From assembly GCF_003184185.1 (NCBI RefSeq), contig NZ_QHJG01000019.1, forward strand, positions 24,351 to 88,350: a DNA stretch of 64,000 nucleotides, given 5' to 3'. Within the stretch, counting starts at the first letter, position 1. Each line of letters starts with the position of its first letter. Below, one piece after another: positions 9,501 to 18,049 of the stretch. The notes under the pieces were generated by a model. The model had not been told where the DNA came from, did not search any database, and worked only from the letters and a program-made list of their open reading frames with translations. Source of the DNA: Legionella qingyii (GTDB taxonomy: Bacteria; Pseudomonadota; Gammaproteobacteria; Legionellales; Legionellaceae). The translations under genes and the position numbers were made by a program.

Positions 9501-9983
9501 CTATTCTATGACAAACAGGACCTGATCGTATTCAACAGGTTCACCATTAGCGACAAGTATTTCTACGATTTTACCGGCGCGATCCGCTTCAATTTCATTA
9601 AACATTTTCATTGCTTCAACAATACACAAAACATCACCTGCTTTGACTGTTTGGCCAAGGCTTACAAAAGGAGGACTTTCTGGCGATGGTGAAGTGTACA
9701 TTGTACCCACCATAGGAGAACGAACTTTGTGGCCTGAGACCGTAGGTACGGGTTTACTTTCATGGTGTGAAGGTATTGCAGGAGCAGGAATACTATTCAC
9801 AGCAGGATGTGGCTCCTGGTGTGGTGTAGGAGAAGAAACATAGCGAACCTGAGGAGGTTCTACTGCTGGTACGCTGCTATGACGGCTTAGTCTCAGCGAT
9901 TCTTCACCTTCTTTAATTTCAATTTCAGAAATGCCAGTTTCTTCCAGCAATTCAATTAATTTTCTGATTTTACGAATGTCCAT
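9501..9983 (-). CDS. accB: Biotin carboxyl carrier protein of acetyl-CoA carboxylase
   Basis: Carries biotin between AccC and the carboxyltransferase. The C-terminal biotinyl domain has the lipoyl-like [10 protein letters not shown] motif, in which the Lys is biotinylated; a Pro/Ser/His-rich linker (about residues 45-80) joins it to the N-terminal helix [16 protein letters not shown]. The ATG at 9983 (160 residues) is chosen because E. coli-type AccB starts with MDIRKIKKL; a TTG at 10001 gives a six-residue extension. With this start the gene overlaps the aroQ 3' end by 14 bases. Confidence 0.95.
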   Translation of the reverse strand: MDIRKIRKLIELLEETGISEIEIKEGEESLRLSRHSSVPAVEPPQVRYVSSPTPHQEPHPAVNSIPAPAIPSHHESKPVPTVSGHKVRSPMVGTMYTSPSPESPPFVSLGQTVKAGDVLCIVEAMKMFNEIEADRAGKIVEILVANGEPVEYDQVLFVIE

Positions 9984-10422
9984 TATTTGATTCTCTTTCA
10001 ATAATTGATGTTAATGCTAATGAATATCCTTGCGCACCCAAACCACTGATAGTACCTTTTGCAATATCTGAGAAGTAGGAATGGTGGCGAAAAGGTTCGC
10101 GGGAATAAATGTTACTGATATGTACTTCAATAAATGGGATTGCAACAGCACATAAGGCATCCCTTAAAGCCACGCTGGTATGTGTAAATCCTGCGGGATT
10201 AAAAATTATATAATTTATTTTGTCGATACTGGCTTGGTGAATTACTTGAATTAAATCTGCTTCAGAATTGCTTTGATAGCAGTTTAATGCAAATCCTGCT
10301 TTTGTTGCTTCTTTGATTAGACGAGAATTGATATGATCTAATGTTGTAGCTCCATAAATTGAAGGTTCTCGAGTTCCCAAGAGGTTCAAATTTGGTCCAT
10401 GCAAAACCAGAATTTTTTTCAT
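9970..10422 (-). CDS. aroQ: 3-dehydroquinate dehydratase, type II
   Basis: Dehydrates 3-dehydroquinate in the shikimate pathway. Motifs visible are [16 protein letters not shown] (with the catalytic Tyr on the active-site lid), [17 protein letters not shown] and EVHISN. At 150 residues it is the normal dodecameric type II length. It is first in the aroQ-accB-accC-prmA run, an arrangement common in gammaproteobacteria. Confidence 0.95.
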   Translation of the reverse strand: MKKILVLHGPNLNLLGTREPSIYGATTLDHINSRLIKEATKAGFALNCYQSNSEADLIQVIHQASIDKINYIIFNPAGFTHTSVALRDALCAVAIPFIEVHISNIYSREPFRHHSYFSDIAKGTISGLGAQGYSLALTSIIERESNNGHS

Positions 10423-10959
10423 GTTTTAGTTAGTATCGAGCAATTTTTTGCAGATTTTGCCTTATCTTCCTGAAATTGTCTATATATCTCCGAAGATATC
10501 TACATGATCTCTACTTTTTTTATATTCTTTTGTGGTTCATTATATCTGGTAAAAATTTGCTTACTTAGAACAGTAAAGTATGCAGTTTTTGCTTCTGCCA
10601 AGATATAAGGTCAATTTTCTTTGATTGCATGATTTTGTCAGAAAACAATAAGTCGATAAAATGAATTCATCTTTTATGAAAATCACGCCATTCTATAAAA
10701 TATTTGGAATAGAAAGATTTTTTTTTTCATCACATCGATTTTTTCTAGGGTATGTTGTTAATCATCAAATAATAATTTCAAAAATTCTAAAATTATGCTA
10801 GCTTGGATAGGTTTTTAGAGTTATTGGTTGTGTTCACAGGTGTGACTCACTGTTGAAACCAATCAGGTTATTTGTAACTTGATTTTAAGGATTAATTGGT
10901 TTGGCAGGAGAAGAGTTGCTTTCAATTTAGATTAAGTTGCAAAGAAGGAGTGGGTTTCC
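10423..10959. other. Divergent intergenic region between aroQ and proA
   Basis: No credible gene is seen in these 537 AT-rich bases. It must contain the promoter of the aroQ-accBC-prmA run (minus) and of proA (plus). A TATGCTAGC word at 10795-10803 resembles an extended -10; nearly the same word (ATTATGCTAGC) precedes skp at 46109-46119. The proA leader is about 150 bases if that word is used. Confidence 0.4.
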
Positions 10960-12600
10960 ATGCATCATAATTACTATTTATCTCCCTTGGCTGTTGCATT
11001 GGCTTTAGGAATAACATCTTCTGCGAGAGCCGCAGAACCTATGCCTTTACAGAAGGCATCTCTTGAGCAAGTAAAGCAAAAATTTGCTTTGACGACACAA
11101 GGTGTCGCAGTTGCTAAAGACAGTTTACGCTTTATAAGCGAACATACTGACAGTAATAAAGTAACTCATGTTCGTATGCAACAACAATATGTAGGATTTC
11201 CTGTTTATGGCGGTTATGCAATTATGCATAGCATGTACACAGCACAATCATTAACCAAAGCACAGTCAAATGTGGCAATGAATGGTGTTATTTATAAAGG
11301 CCTGCAATCCGAATTAGGACAACCCGATGCTTCTTTTGTGAAAAACGCGGGTTCAGCGTTACAACAATTTAAAGCCAACTATGCAGGTAAAGATGTAAGT
11401 GATGAAAAAGTCACTCCCATGGTTTATATTGATGCTCAGCACAAAGCACATTGGGCTTATAAAGTGAGTGTTCTTGTTGTTCATAAAGATAAAATTCCAG
11501 AGCGCCCAACTGCAATTATTGACGCAGAAACTAACAAACCGTTTGTCCAATGGAATGATATAAAAACGGGCAAGAGATCGGTTAATGGAGCAGGTTTTGG
11601 TGGAAATAATAAAACAGGTTTCTATCAATATGGTGTCGACTTACCTTATCTCGATGTAACTCGAGATGCGGGTACTGAATCGTGCTTTATGGAGAATACC
11701 GATGTCAAAGTCATCGACATGGATCACCGATACAGTTCAAAGCGCAAAGCAATGAAATTCAATTGTCCAACCAATGACTCTAATATTTACCTCACTGGTT
11801 ATAGAGGAGATGGTTATGACAAACAAAATGGAGCCGCTTCTCCAACAAATGATGCATTGTATGCAGGTCACGTAATTAATCATATGTATAAAGAATGGTA
11901 TAACACGAATGCACTGAGTAATTCTGATGGTTCTCCCATGCAATTAGTTATGCGAGTTCACTATGGTGAAGGCTATGAGAATGCATATTGGGATGGCCAG
12001 CAAATGACCTTTGGTGATGGTGATACCATGATGTATCCGTTGGTTTCTTTGGGAGTAGGTGCACATGAAATCAGTCATGGTTTTACAGAACAACACTCTA
12101 ACCTTGAATATTATGGCCAATCAGGTGGTATGAATGAGGCGTTTTCTGACATGGCAGCTCAAGCAGCAGAGTATTATTCAGTAAATAAGAGCACCTGGCA
12201 AATCGGCGGCGAGATCATGAAAGAAGACAGTGGCTGGGATGCATTACGTTATATGGATCAACCAAGCCGTGATGGTGAGTCTATTGATACTGCTGATGAG
12301 TATTATGGTGGTCTGGATGTTCATTACTCCAGTGGAGTATACAACCATTTATTCTACATACTCGCCAATCAACCTAGTTGGAATACCCGATTAGCTTTTG
12401 ATGTTATGGTTAAAGCCAATATGGACTACTGGACACCTTATTCAAGCTTTGATGAAGGCGGCGAAGGTATAGTAAGTGCAATATCTGATCTGGTAGCCGG
12501 TGACCCGAACCATGAGAGATATCCTACAACTGCTATTTGTGACGTTAAAAAGTCATTAAATGAAGTTAAAATCACCACTAATATGGATGGTTGTAATTAA
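10960..12600 (+). CDS. proA: Secreted zinc metalloprotease, M4 family (ProA/Msp type)
   Basis: A thermolysin/elastase-family protease, expected to be exported by Sec and the type II system. Order: signal peptide (residues 1-24, ending SSARA), FTP/PepSY propeptide to about residue 200, then the peptidase. Zinc ligands are His369 and His373 (HEISH) and Glu393 (GGMNEAFSD), with the 24-residue spacing of thermolysin; His455 (DVHYSSG) is the transition-state His. At 546 residues it matches the Legionella major secreted protease. AAGGAG precedes the ATG. Its stop overlaps the stop of the convergent hydrolase gene. Confidence 0.92.
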   Translation: MHHNYYLSPLAVALALGITSSARAAEPMPLQKASLEQVKQKFALTTQGVAVAKDSLRFISEHTDSNKVTHVRMQQQYVGFPVYGGYAIMHSMYTAQSLTKAQSNVAMNGVIYKGLQSELGQPDASFVKNAGSALQQFKANYAGKDVSDEKVTPMVYIDAQHKAHWAYKVSVLVVHKDKIPERPTAIIDAETNKPFVQWNDIKTGKRSVNGAGFGGNNKTGFYQYGVDLPYLDVTRDAGTESCFMENTDVKVIDMDHRYSSKRKAMKFNCPTNDSNIYLTGYRGDGYDKQNGAASPTNDALYAGHVINHMYKEWYNTNALSNSDGSPMQLVMRVHYGEGYENAYWDGQQMTFGDGDTMMYPLVSLGVGAHEISHGFTEQHSNLEYYGQSGGMNEAFSDMAAQAAEYYSVNKSTWQIGGEIMKEDSGWDALRYMDQPSRDGESIDTADEYYGGLDVHYSSGVYNHLFYILANQPSWNTRLAFDVMVKANMDYWTPYSSFDEGGEGIVSAISDLVAGDPNHERYPTTAICDVKKSLNEVKITTNMDGCN

Positions 12601-13478
12601 TCTGCGTGGATAATAAAATCAGCCAGAAGTTTGCTTACAACTTCTGGCTGCTCCATGTGAATATGATGTCCACCATCTATTTTTTTAAGTGTAAGATTTT
12701 TTACCGCTTTAATTCGATTCTCAATGATTTCAGTATCAAAAGAAAATCCTCTGCTGGATAATACTAAATAAGTTTTTGCAGTAATTTCTTGTAAGCAAGA
12801 AAGTATTTGGGGTTCTGTCATACGTAAAGGTGAGCGTACTAACAATCGTTGATCATGCCGCCAATAAAATTTACCTTGTTTTTCTATTAAGCTTCGTTCA
12901 CAAAGAATTTTTGCAATGTCTAAAGAAACATATCCTTTAAAGGCGCGTGCAAGAGCGGCGCTATTTATACTGTCATATCCTTTTGATTTTTTGCTTTTTT
13001 GAGCAAGAAAAGAGACATAATCTCTTAATTGCTGGCATGCAGTTTCTGCAGGATGAGAAAATGGTCCTAAACCCTCAATCAGGCTTAGAGAAAGGAATCG
13101 TTCGGGGAGTACACCTCCAACCAAGCTTGCTAGACAAGCGCCCATTGAATGTCCTAATAGATGGAGTTTATCAAGTTTTAGTGCATTGATTAGTTCAATA
13201 ACCACAAAAATACCATCAAAAAAATGATAGTGGCATCCTTCAGGAAGATGCGAGGAGAAACCATGCCCAGGTAAATCAACGGCTATAAAATGAAAATCCT
13301 TCTCTAAATATGGGGCAAGGGGAGCAAAACTGTTTGCATTATCCAACCACCCATGTAGTGCTAGAATAGTCGGCTTATCGGGGTTCCCCCACGTCTTGCA
13401 GGCTATAGAAAAACCCGGAATGGTAAGATTTAATGTATTCATTTTATTTATTATTTTACTATTAGTAGTAGTAATCAT
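12597..13478 (-). CDS. Alpha/beta hydrolase
   Basis: A 293-residue alpha/beta-fold hydrolase. Visible are the oxyanion segment HGWLDNANSF, DLPGHGFS, the nucleophile elbow GHSMG, and a C-terminal GGHHIHMEQP with the catalytic His. It resembles the serine hydrolase-like (SERHL/MEST) group. An alternative ATG at 13442 would remove 12 residues; neither start has a strong ribosome-binding site. Its stop overlaps that of proA by three bases, so the two convergent genes have no terminator between them. Substrate unknown. Confidence 0.8.
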   Translation of the reverse strand: MITTTNSKIINKMNTLNLTIPGFSIACKTWGNPDKPTILALHGWLDNANSFAPLAPYLEKDFHFIAVDLPGHGFSSHLPEGCHYHFFDGIFVVIELINALKLDKLHLLGHSMGACLASLVGGVLPERFLSLSLIEGLGPFSHPAETACQQLRDYVSFLAQKSKKSKGYDSINSAALARAFKGYVSLDIAKILCERSLIEKQGKFYWRHDQRLLVRSPLRMTEPQILSCLQEITAKTYLVLSSRGFSFDTEIIENRIKAVKNLTLKKIDGGHHIHMEQPEVVSKLLADFIIHAD

Positions 13479-13673
13479 TATATCTCTACCGCAAATAGGA
13501 GGGCTATAATTGATTATAGAATGAATAAGAATTTTTTACTGCGTCGTTTTACTTATTACATTCGCTTGCTATTTATAACTTTTAACTAAAGTGTGTGACT
13601 AAAGACTATGCAGTACAATTTATTTTATGCATTTAGTGTTATGCTTAATCCATGAACTTGAACAGAGTAAACT

Positions 13674-14438
13674 ATGCAACAAGAAACACATAGCGTTTCA
13701 TTAATTACTTACAATATTCATAAAGGTTTTGGTGTGGGTGCTGTACGCTTTTTACTTCCTAAAATGCGAGATGCCATTTCTAGCTTACAACCTGATTTTG
13801 TTTTTTTACAAGAAGTTCAAGGTGAACACATAAAACGGCAAAAGCGAATTAATGCTTGGCCTGATTCACCTCAATTTGAGTATATTGCGGAAAATATATG
13901 GCCCCATTATGTTTATGCAAAAAATGCCGTATATGAGTCAGGACATCATGGGAATGCAATTTTAAGTAAATATGCTTTTGAGCGATTTGAAAATGTTAAT
14001 CTTGCAAACATACGCAGAGCCTCGAGAGGAATATTACACGCACAGCTGAAACTGGATAATCTCACTATTCATTTGTTATGTGTGCACTTGGGTCTTTTTA
14101 AAGCAGAGCGTATGGTGCAATGTAATGCTTTAATGCAACGCATAAAGGATGTCGTTCCACAAGATGAACCTCTGCTGATGGCTGGGGATTTCAATGATTG
14201 GCGTACAATAATTTCTAAGCCTTTGGCTGAAGACTTAAATATAGAAGAGGCTTTTGTTTCAGTGGAAGGCCAGCATGCACGCTCCTTTCCTGCAATCAAA
14301 CCAGCGCTTTGCGTTGATCGCGTCTATTTTCGGGGTATGAAAGTTCAAGAAGTAGCTTGCTTACATGGCAAGCCTTGGCGAATGCTTTCTGATCATTTGC
14401 CACTTTATGCGCGTTTTGAATTGATTAAGCCCTTGTAG
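13674..14438 (+). CDS. Endonuclease/exonuclease/phosphatase family protein
   Basis: A 254-residue EEP-fold metal-dependent phosphodiesterase without signal peptide. Catalytic motifs appear in order: Asn in TYNIHKG, Glu in LQEVQ, Asp/Asn in AGDFNDW and the final SDHLPLYARF. It resembles the YbhP-type branch, whose substrate is not established; nucleic acid, inositol phosphate or sphingomyelin cannot be told apart here. It is the last intact gene before the scrambled 14439-18049 region. Confidence 0.8.
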   Translation: MQQETHSVSLITYNIHKGFGVGAVRFLLPKMRDAISSLQPDFVFLQEVQGEHIKRQKRINAWPDSPQFEYIAENIWPHYVYAKNAVYESGHHGNAILSKYAFERFENVNLANIRRASRGILHAQLKLDNLTIHLLCVHLGLFKAERMVQCNALMQRIKDVVPQDEPLLMAGDFNDWRTIISKPLAEDLNIEEAFVSVEGQHARSFPAIKPALCVDRVYFRGMKVQEVACLHGKPWRMLSDHLPLYARFELIKPL

Positions 14439-14929
14439 TTTAATTACCACAAAAAGCGTAGAGAGCGTGCAGCAGTGGCATATGATCAATTAAAAAGTTC
14501 AATTTTTGCTTCCCTTAACTTGTTCTAACTCTTTAGTTTAAAGATGTTGCAAACACTACAATAGTTCCTTGTTTAGGGGAGTACGAAAAATAATAATAAG
14601 AGAAAAAATGAAAAGAATGGCATAGCGATTTAAATAATAAAGGTAGTTTTAGATTTTTTATCTTCCAGTAACGAATCAAAACCTAAAAGCCAGTCTCGAA
14701 GCCCGCTACAAACAAGTAAATAAAACAAGATAATAATTTCACCAAAAGTAAACCTATAAAATAAAATGCAGTTAAATAACGTAATGGGCGGTAGATTTTA
14801 GGTATGTAATCATAGAAACCAAAACAGTGGCAATCCAGCAAAACAAAAGTAAAACATTAATAAATTAAGATCAGTAAATAGCCACTCTAAATTTGCTTCA
14901 AAATGAGTCTTGGAAAAATTATAAGCGTT
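14439..14929. other. AT-rich region with decayed coding sequence, no intact gene
   Basis: No open gene is seen. Read on the minus strand, several hydrophobic stretches (for example PKIYRPLRYLTAFYFIG near 14780-14830) are broken by stops, suggesting remnants of a membrane protein. They follow the transporter fragment at 14930-15007 in the same direction. I could not name the source gene. Confidence 0.3.
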
Positions 14930-15007
14930 CTATTCTATGATACTCCCTGGTATCCCCACTAAAATAAGAACGGGAACTTCAACTAGCGGACCAATGTGAG
15001 AACTCTC
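14930..15007 (-). pseudogene. Fragment resembling the C-terminus of an ACR3-type arsenite exporter
   Basis: A 25-codon open stretch ending at TAG reads HIGPLVEVPVLILV, close to the conserved GxLVEVPVML segment of the last membrane helix of ACR3 (ArsB-type) arsenite permeases. A stop lies directly upstream and a repeat element begins at 15016, so only the gene end remains. The similarity is short and was recognised by eye, hence the modest confidence. Confidence 0.35.
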
Positions 15008-15015
15008 TCACTAAA

Positions 15016-15137
15016 AGGACTTACGAAAAACTCCAAGGTCGAGGCAAAAAATGTTTTTAATGAGGGAGTTTAGATATACTAAATGACCGAAGTAAAAACA
15101 TTTTTTAACGAAGAGATTGGGGTTTTTCGTAAGTCCT
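15016..15137. mobile_element. MITE-like element, family A, copy 1
   Basis: A 122-bp non-coding element with terminal inverted repeats: AGGACTTACGAAAAACTCC on the left and its near-perfect complement (15119-15137) on the right. The interior is also partly palindromic around TATACTAAATG. A second copy lies in the opposite orientation at 51350-51469 with the same ends and interior words. It lies between two gene remnants. Mobilisation by an unlinked transposase is inferred. Confidence 0.75.
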
Positions 15138-15421
15138 GTCATCCAATTGCTTTTGCAGTTCAGACGACAATTGCGCCTTATTACGGCGTAATAGCGCCAC
15201 AATATAGGGAATTAACGCGGCAGAACGATTGGCGTTATCAAAACCGTGCAAGACGCGACGCGGACTTTTTCCATCACCACATCACGATTTAATCTTTTCG
15301 GTGTAGAATCAATCTCCTTGCTCTCAGGAAAGCTTTTTAAATAAACCTTTTGGCCAATGTAATTGGCAATTTCTGTGATGGAAGAAGAAAAATCCGGCAT
15401 ATCAACTACCCCATAAGACAC
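15138..15421 (-). pseudogene. Frameshifted gene remnant of unknown family
   Basis: A frame from 15421 reads VDMPDFSSSITEIANYIGQK and on to RLNRDVVMEKV, then shifts near 15260; the next frame continues as RVLHGFDNANRSAALIPYIV and LLRRNKAQLSSELQKQLDD up to the edge of the repeat at 15137. The two halves look like one protein with a one-base indel. The repeat element truncates the 3' end. I do not recognise the family. Confidence 0.45.
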
Positions 15422-15492
15422 GCACCATGCTAGGTATAAAATTATACATAATAACCAAGCTTAAAGCAAAACAAGGATAACAAGAGTAAGTA

Positions 15493-15520
15493 TTCGAAAT
15501 CTCATGCAATGAATTATAAT
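15493..15520 (+). promoter_or_regulatory. Candidate sigma-70 promoter of the effector-like gene
   Basis: A perfect TATAAT (15515-15520) has TTCGAA at 15493-15498 with a 16-base spacer. Predicted transcription would start near 15527, about 11 bases before the ATG at 15538. The -35 match is weak. Confidence 0.4.
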
Positions 15521-15537
15521 TATACAAGGCATGATAA

Positions 15538-17439
15538 ATGAGAAATAATTTGAAAGCTCGCACAGAAAAAAATAACGGGTATCTTTATGTGATTAAACCG
15601 GGTTCTGAACCTTCTTCGAGCATTTTTGATGCCTTAGTCATTCATTTACAACAAGCTGGATTTTTAAATAATTTTGAAAAATCGATTGTTTTCAAACACA
15701 ATGCAATTTATTTTCGACATAATTTAAATGAAATTAGTGCTTTTATTTCTGAATTTCTACCGCTGATATTAGATTTTAAAAAAGCAGGTGAACCCATTTC
15801 ACTAGATGAAGAAACTGTGTTTGAAAAAAAATTTATCCAGGAAAAAGCGGGAATTGTTTTTGAGCGATGCGAAGAACCCGTCTCAGTCAAGCGAAGAAAT
15901 AAAATTCGCGAAGCAAAGCATGATTTACAAAATTTGGATTTTGACAGTATTTCTGATAATAAAATTACTGAAATTAGCGGTAACTCGGCTTCCTCTGCAA
16001 AAGCACATTTGCTAAAAGGAATATCGGAACATCAAGGTGTCTGTATTGGCGAGACTCATTCTAAAGTTTTACATAAAAAATTTTTAGTAACTTCTATGCC
16101 TAGCTTTGCAGCCTCTGGAATCAAACAGTTATTTGTTGAGTTAGGATTTTATGATACTCAAACGGCTTTATACGAAAAATTTTTCCAAACAGGCTTATTA
16201 CCCAAAGCATTATTAGCCGAATTAATTCGTCAGGATATCAGCAATCGTATTATAGTGGGAAAAAATTCCGATGATTTTTTATATAGCTATAGGACTAACC
16301 CCTATTCCAGTTTAGGTATTGTTGTCATGGCGCAAATGCTTGGTATACACATTACCCCCATCGATACCACTGAGGCTTATGATGGTATTACTGGTTATGC
16401 CAAAAAAAATGAAACTAAATTTTCGAAAAAGCGTGCCTTGGCAATGAATTTAACCGCTGCTGAAATTATTTCGCAAAGCCGCGAAAAATATTTCGCACTT
16501 GTGGGAGCCCACCATAATATTAGTATGAAAGAATTGAGAGCTCCTGGCGTTTCGGCGCTTCTTTCAATTCCAAACCTGGATTTAAGGGACATAACAGTGA
16601 TGGATATTGAGGAAGATCCCTTTATTCGAGCCAGTTTAATCTATAACATTCATCGAGTTTTAATGGGTAAGCCAATCAAACCTTTGCAAGTGATTTCACC
16701 AGCACCACAAAATTATCTTGATTGTTTTAAACTAATCTATTTAACCGGACTAAAACGGGAGATAAAACAATTCTCGAATGAACCTAGGCTGGCCTGGTAC
16801 CAAAAAAAATTAGAGAAGTTAGATTTCCTAAAAAAAATTGATGATATTTATCATTTATTTGAGGATATTATGCTCAAATTGGAAGATGAGGTGAATGAAT
16901 ATAAAGAGGCCTCCGCTCAAACTGCATCGAAAATTTTTCCTTTTTTATTAGAAAAATATTTAGAAGGTGAAGACTTGCGAGGCTCTGAGGTAAGAGAAAC
17001 TAAATTTCCTGAGACAATTCCACTTTTATTAAACGCACCTGACTATAGTAAAACGCATGAAGAGTTTTATTCGTATAAAGGAGCGGATAATCATGAAGCG
17101 GTTGAACGCATTAAGCATATTTATGATGATTATGTATCAAAATTTACTGCTGTTCAGCTATCAACGATGGATAAAAAACAAAAATTTTTGGAAATTGGAG
17201 AATTAAAGATTGAATTTATAGATCTTATTAAATTTTTTACCAAAAACTGGAACCAGGATGATAAAACTCAATTATTTAATTTCATGCGAAAATGGGAAAA
17301 TCAAAAAACCTTTTTAACTTATCATCGTGATAATAAGTTTTATAATTTATTTACCGCACCTAACACCTGGAATGAGGTAAAAGAAATTTTGAAAGGCGAC
17401 TCGGGACTTGGCTCTTATTTTCGTCCCCAATACAAATAA
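15538..17439 (+). CDS. Probable effector with a ChaN/EreA/Tiki-type motif pair
   Basis: A 633-residue soluble, Lys-rich protein without signal peptide. The segment of about residues 160-330 has GETH (171-174), the stretch IKQLFVELGFYDTQTALYEK, and GAHH (323-326). This GExH/GxxH pattern and spacing recall the ChaN/EreA/TraB/Tiki superfamily, also present in the C-terminal part of Pasteurella multocida toxin. The remainder is helical and unrecognised. It stands alone between gene remnants and a group II intron tail, as acquired effector genes often do. AAGG lies just before the ATG. Translocation by Dot/Icm is inference only; the superfamily call is by eye. Confidence 0.5.
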   Translation: MRNNLKARTEKNNGYLYVIKPGSEPSSSIFDALVIHLQQAGFLNNFEKSIVFKHNAIYFRHNLNEISAFISEFLPLILDFKKAGEPISLDEETVFEKKFIQEKAGIVFERCEEPVSVKRRNKIREAKHDLQNLDFDSISDNKITEISGNSASSAKAHLLKGISEHQGVCIGETHSKVLHKKFLVTSMPSFAASGIKQLFVELGFYDTQTALYEKFFQTGLLPKALLAELIRQDISNRIIVGKNSDDFLYSYRTNPYSSLGIVVMAQMLGIHITPIDTTEAYDGITGYAKKNETKFSKKRALAMNLTAAEIISQSREKYFALVGAHHNISMKELRAPGVSALLSIPNLDLRDITVMDIEEDPFIRASLIYNIHRVLMGKPIKPLQVISPAPQNYLDCFKLIYLTGLKREIKQFSNEPRLAWYQKKLEKLDFLKKIDDIYHLFEDIMLKLEDEVNEYKEASAQTASKIFPFLLEKYLEGEDLRGSEVRETKFPETIPLLLNAPDYSKTHEEFYSYKGADNHEAVERIKHIYDDYVSKFTAVQLSTMDKKQKFLEIGELKIEFIDLIKFFTKNWNQDDKTQLFNFMRKWENQKTFLTYHRDNKFYNLFTAPNTWNEVKEILKGDSGLGSYFRPQYK

Positions 17440-17452
17440 CCAATAGCAAGGT

Positions 17453-17692
17453 TTGGTTGTTCATTATTATACGCCTCAGCACAATAGGTCTTTGAAGGCG
17501 ACATCCGTGCCTGTTTTGATCAAATCAGGAATAGCCCTTCCTATAGAAATATTGATCCGTCAGTTAAATCAAAAAATAGCGGGCTGGACTAACTACTACA
17601 AAGGAGTATCGTCAAAAGTATTCGCAAAAATCGACTTTGAAATCTACTCAGCCCTAGAAAACTGGTGCTTGAAAAGACACGGCAGAAAATGA
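17453..17692 (+). pseudogene. Group II intron reverse transcriptase/maturase, C-terminal remnant
   Basis: The 79-codon frame contains the maturase (domain X) signature IEILIRQLNQKIAGWTNYYK followed by FAKIDFEIYSALENWCLKRH. The whole reverse-transcriptase domain and the HNH endonuclease domain are missing, and no intron domain V is recognisable downstream. The remnant runs directly into the insertion-sequence-like end pair at 17690. Confidence 0.7.
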
Positions 17693-17770
17693 TGTGGTCT
17701 AATTGATTTGGACACTCCAGTTAAGAGATAATTTGTTTAATTGGAGGTCAAAATCAATTAGACCACATCA
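17690..17770. repeat. Inverted-repeat pair, collapsed insertion-sequence ends
   Basis: TGATGTGGTCTAATTGATTT at 17690-17709 is repeated in inverted form ending at about 17770, and the pairing continues imperfectly to about 34 bp (left GGACACTCCAGTTAA against right GACCTCCAATTAA). Only about 12 bases lie between the arms. This looks like the two ends of an insertion sequence whose interior was deleted, or a very small MITE. It abuts the maturase remnant. Confidence 0.6.
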
Positions 17771-17772
17771 AA

Positions 17773-18049
17773 CCTTAATGGTCACTCTAGCGACTATCCA
17801 TTAAGGAATATCTACCGGGGTTGTGAGCGTTGGCGAGTATGTAGAGTTAAATGTGGAACCCAGGAGATCCATTAGTCGAAGGGGAAGCGTATTGAGAAAT
17901 TGAGTGAATGATCAAAAGGAGTCTATATGAAGTTACGAGTAAGTACATGCAAAAATTACCTTGCATCTATTTATTGATTTTAGAAAACTCCTGAACTAAT
18001 ACTTTTTTGGGGATTGGTTCAATGTAATGAACCTTCCCCAAAAGAAAGA
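17773..18049. other. Non-coding stretch with hairpins before fba
   Basis: No gene is seen. A 9-bp hairpin (CCTTAATGG at 17773-17781 with CCATTAAGG at 17798-17806) and a second one near 18012-18041 (GGGGATTGGTTCA with TGAACCTTCCCC) are present. The latter lies at the 3' end of fba and may end its transcript, although a T-tract is lacking on that strand. The sequence near 17820-17900 could be leftover intron RNA; I cannot assign it. Confidence 0.35.

Noticed and set aside
9643..9843. Plus-strand frame opposite accB
   Set aside because: It is the antisense of the Pro-rich linker and biotinyl domain of a clear gene.
11359..11628. Minus-strand frame inside proA
   Set aside because: Antisense to the propeptide; codon pattern explained by proA.
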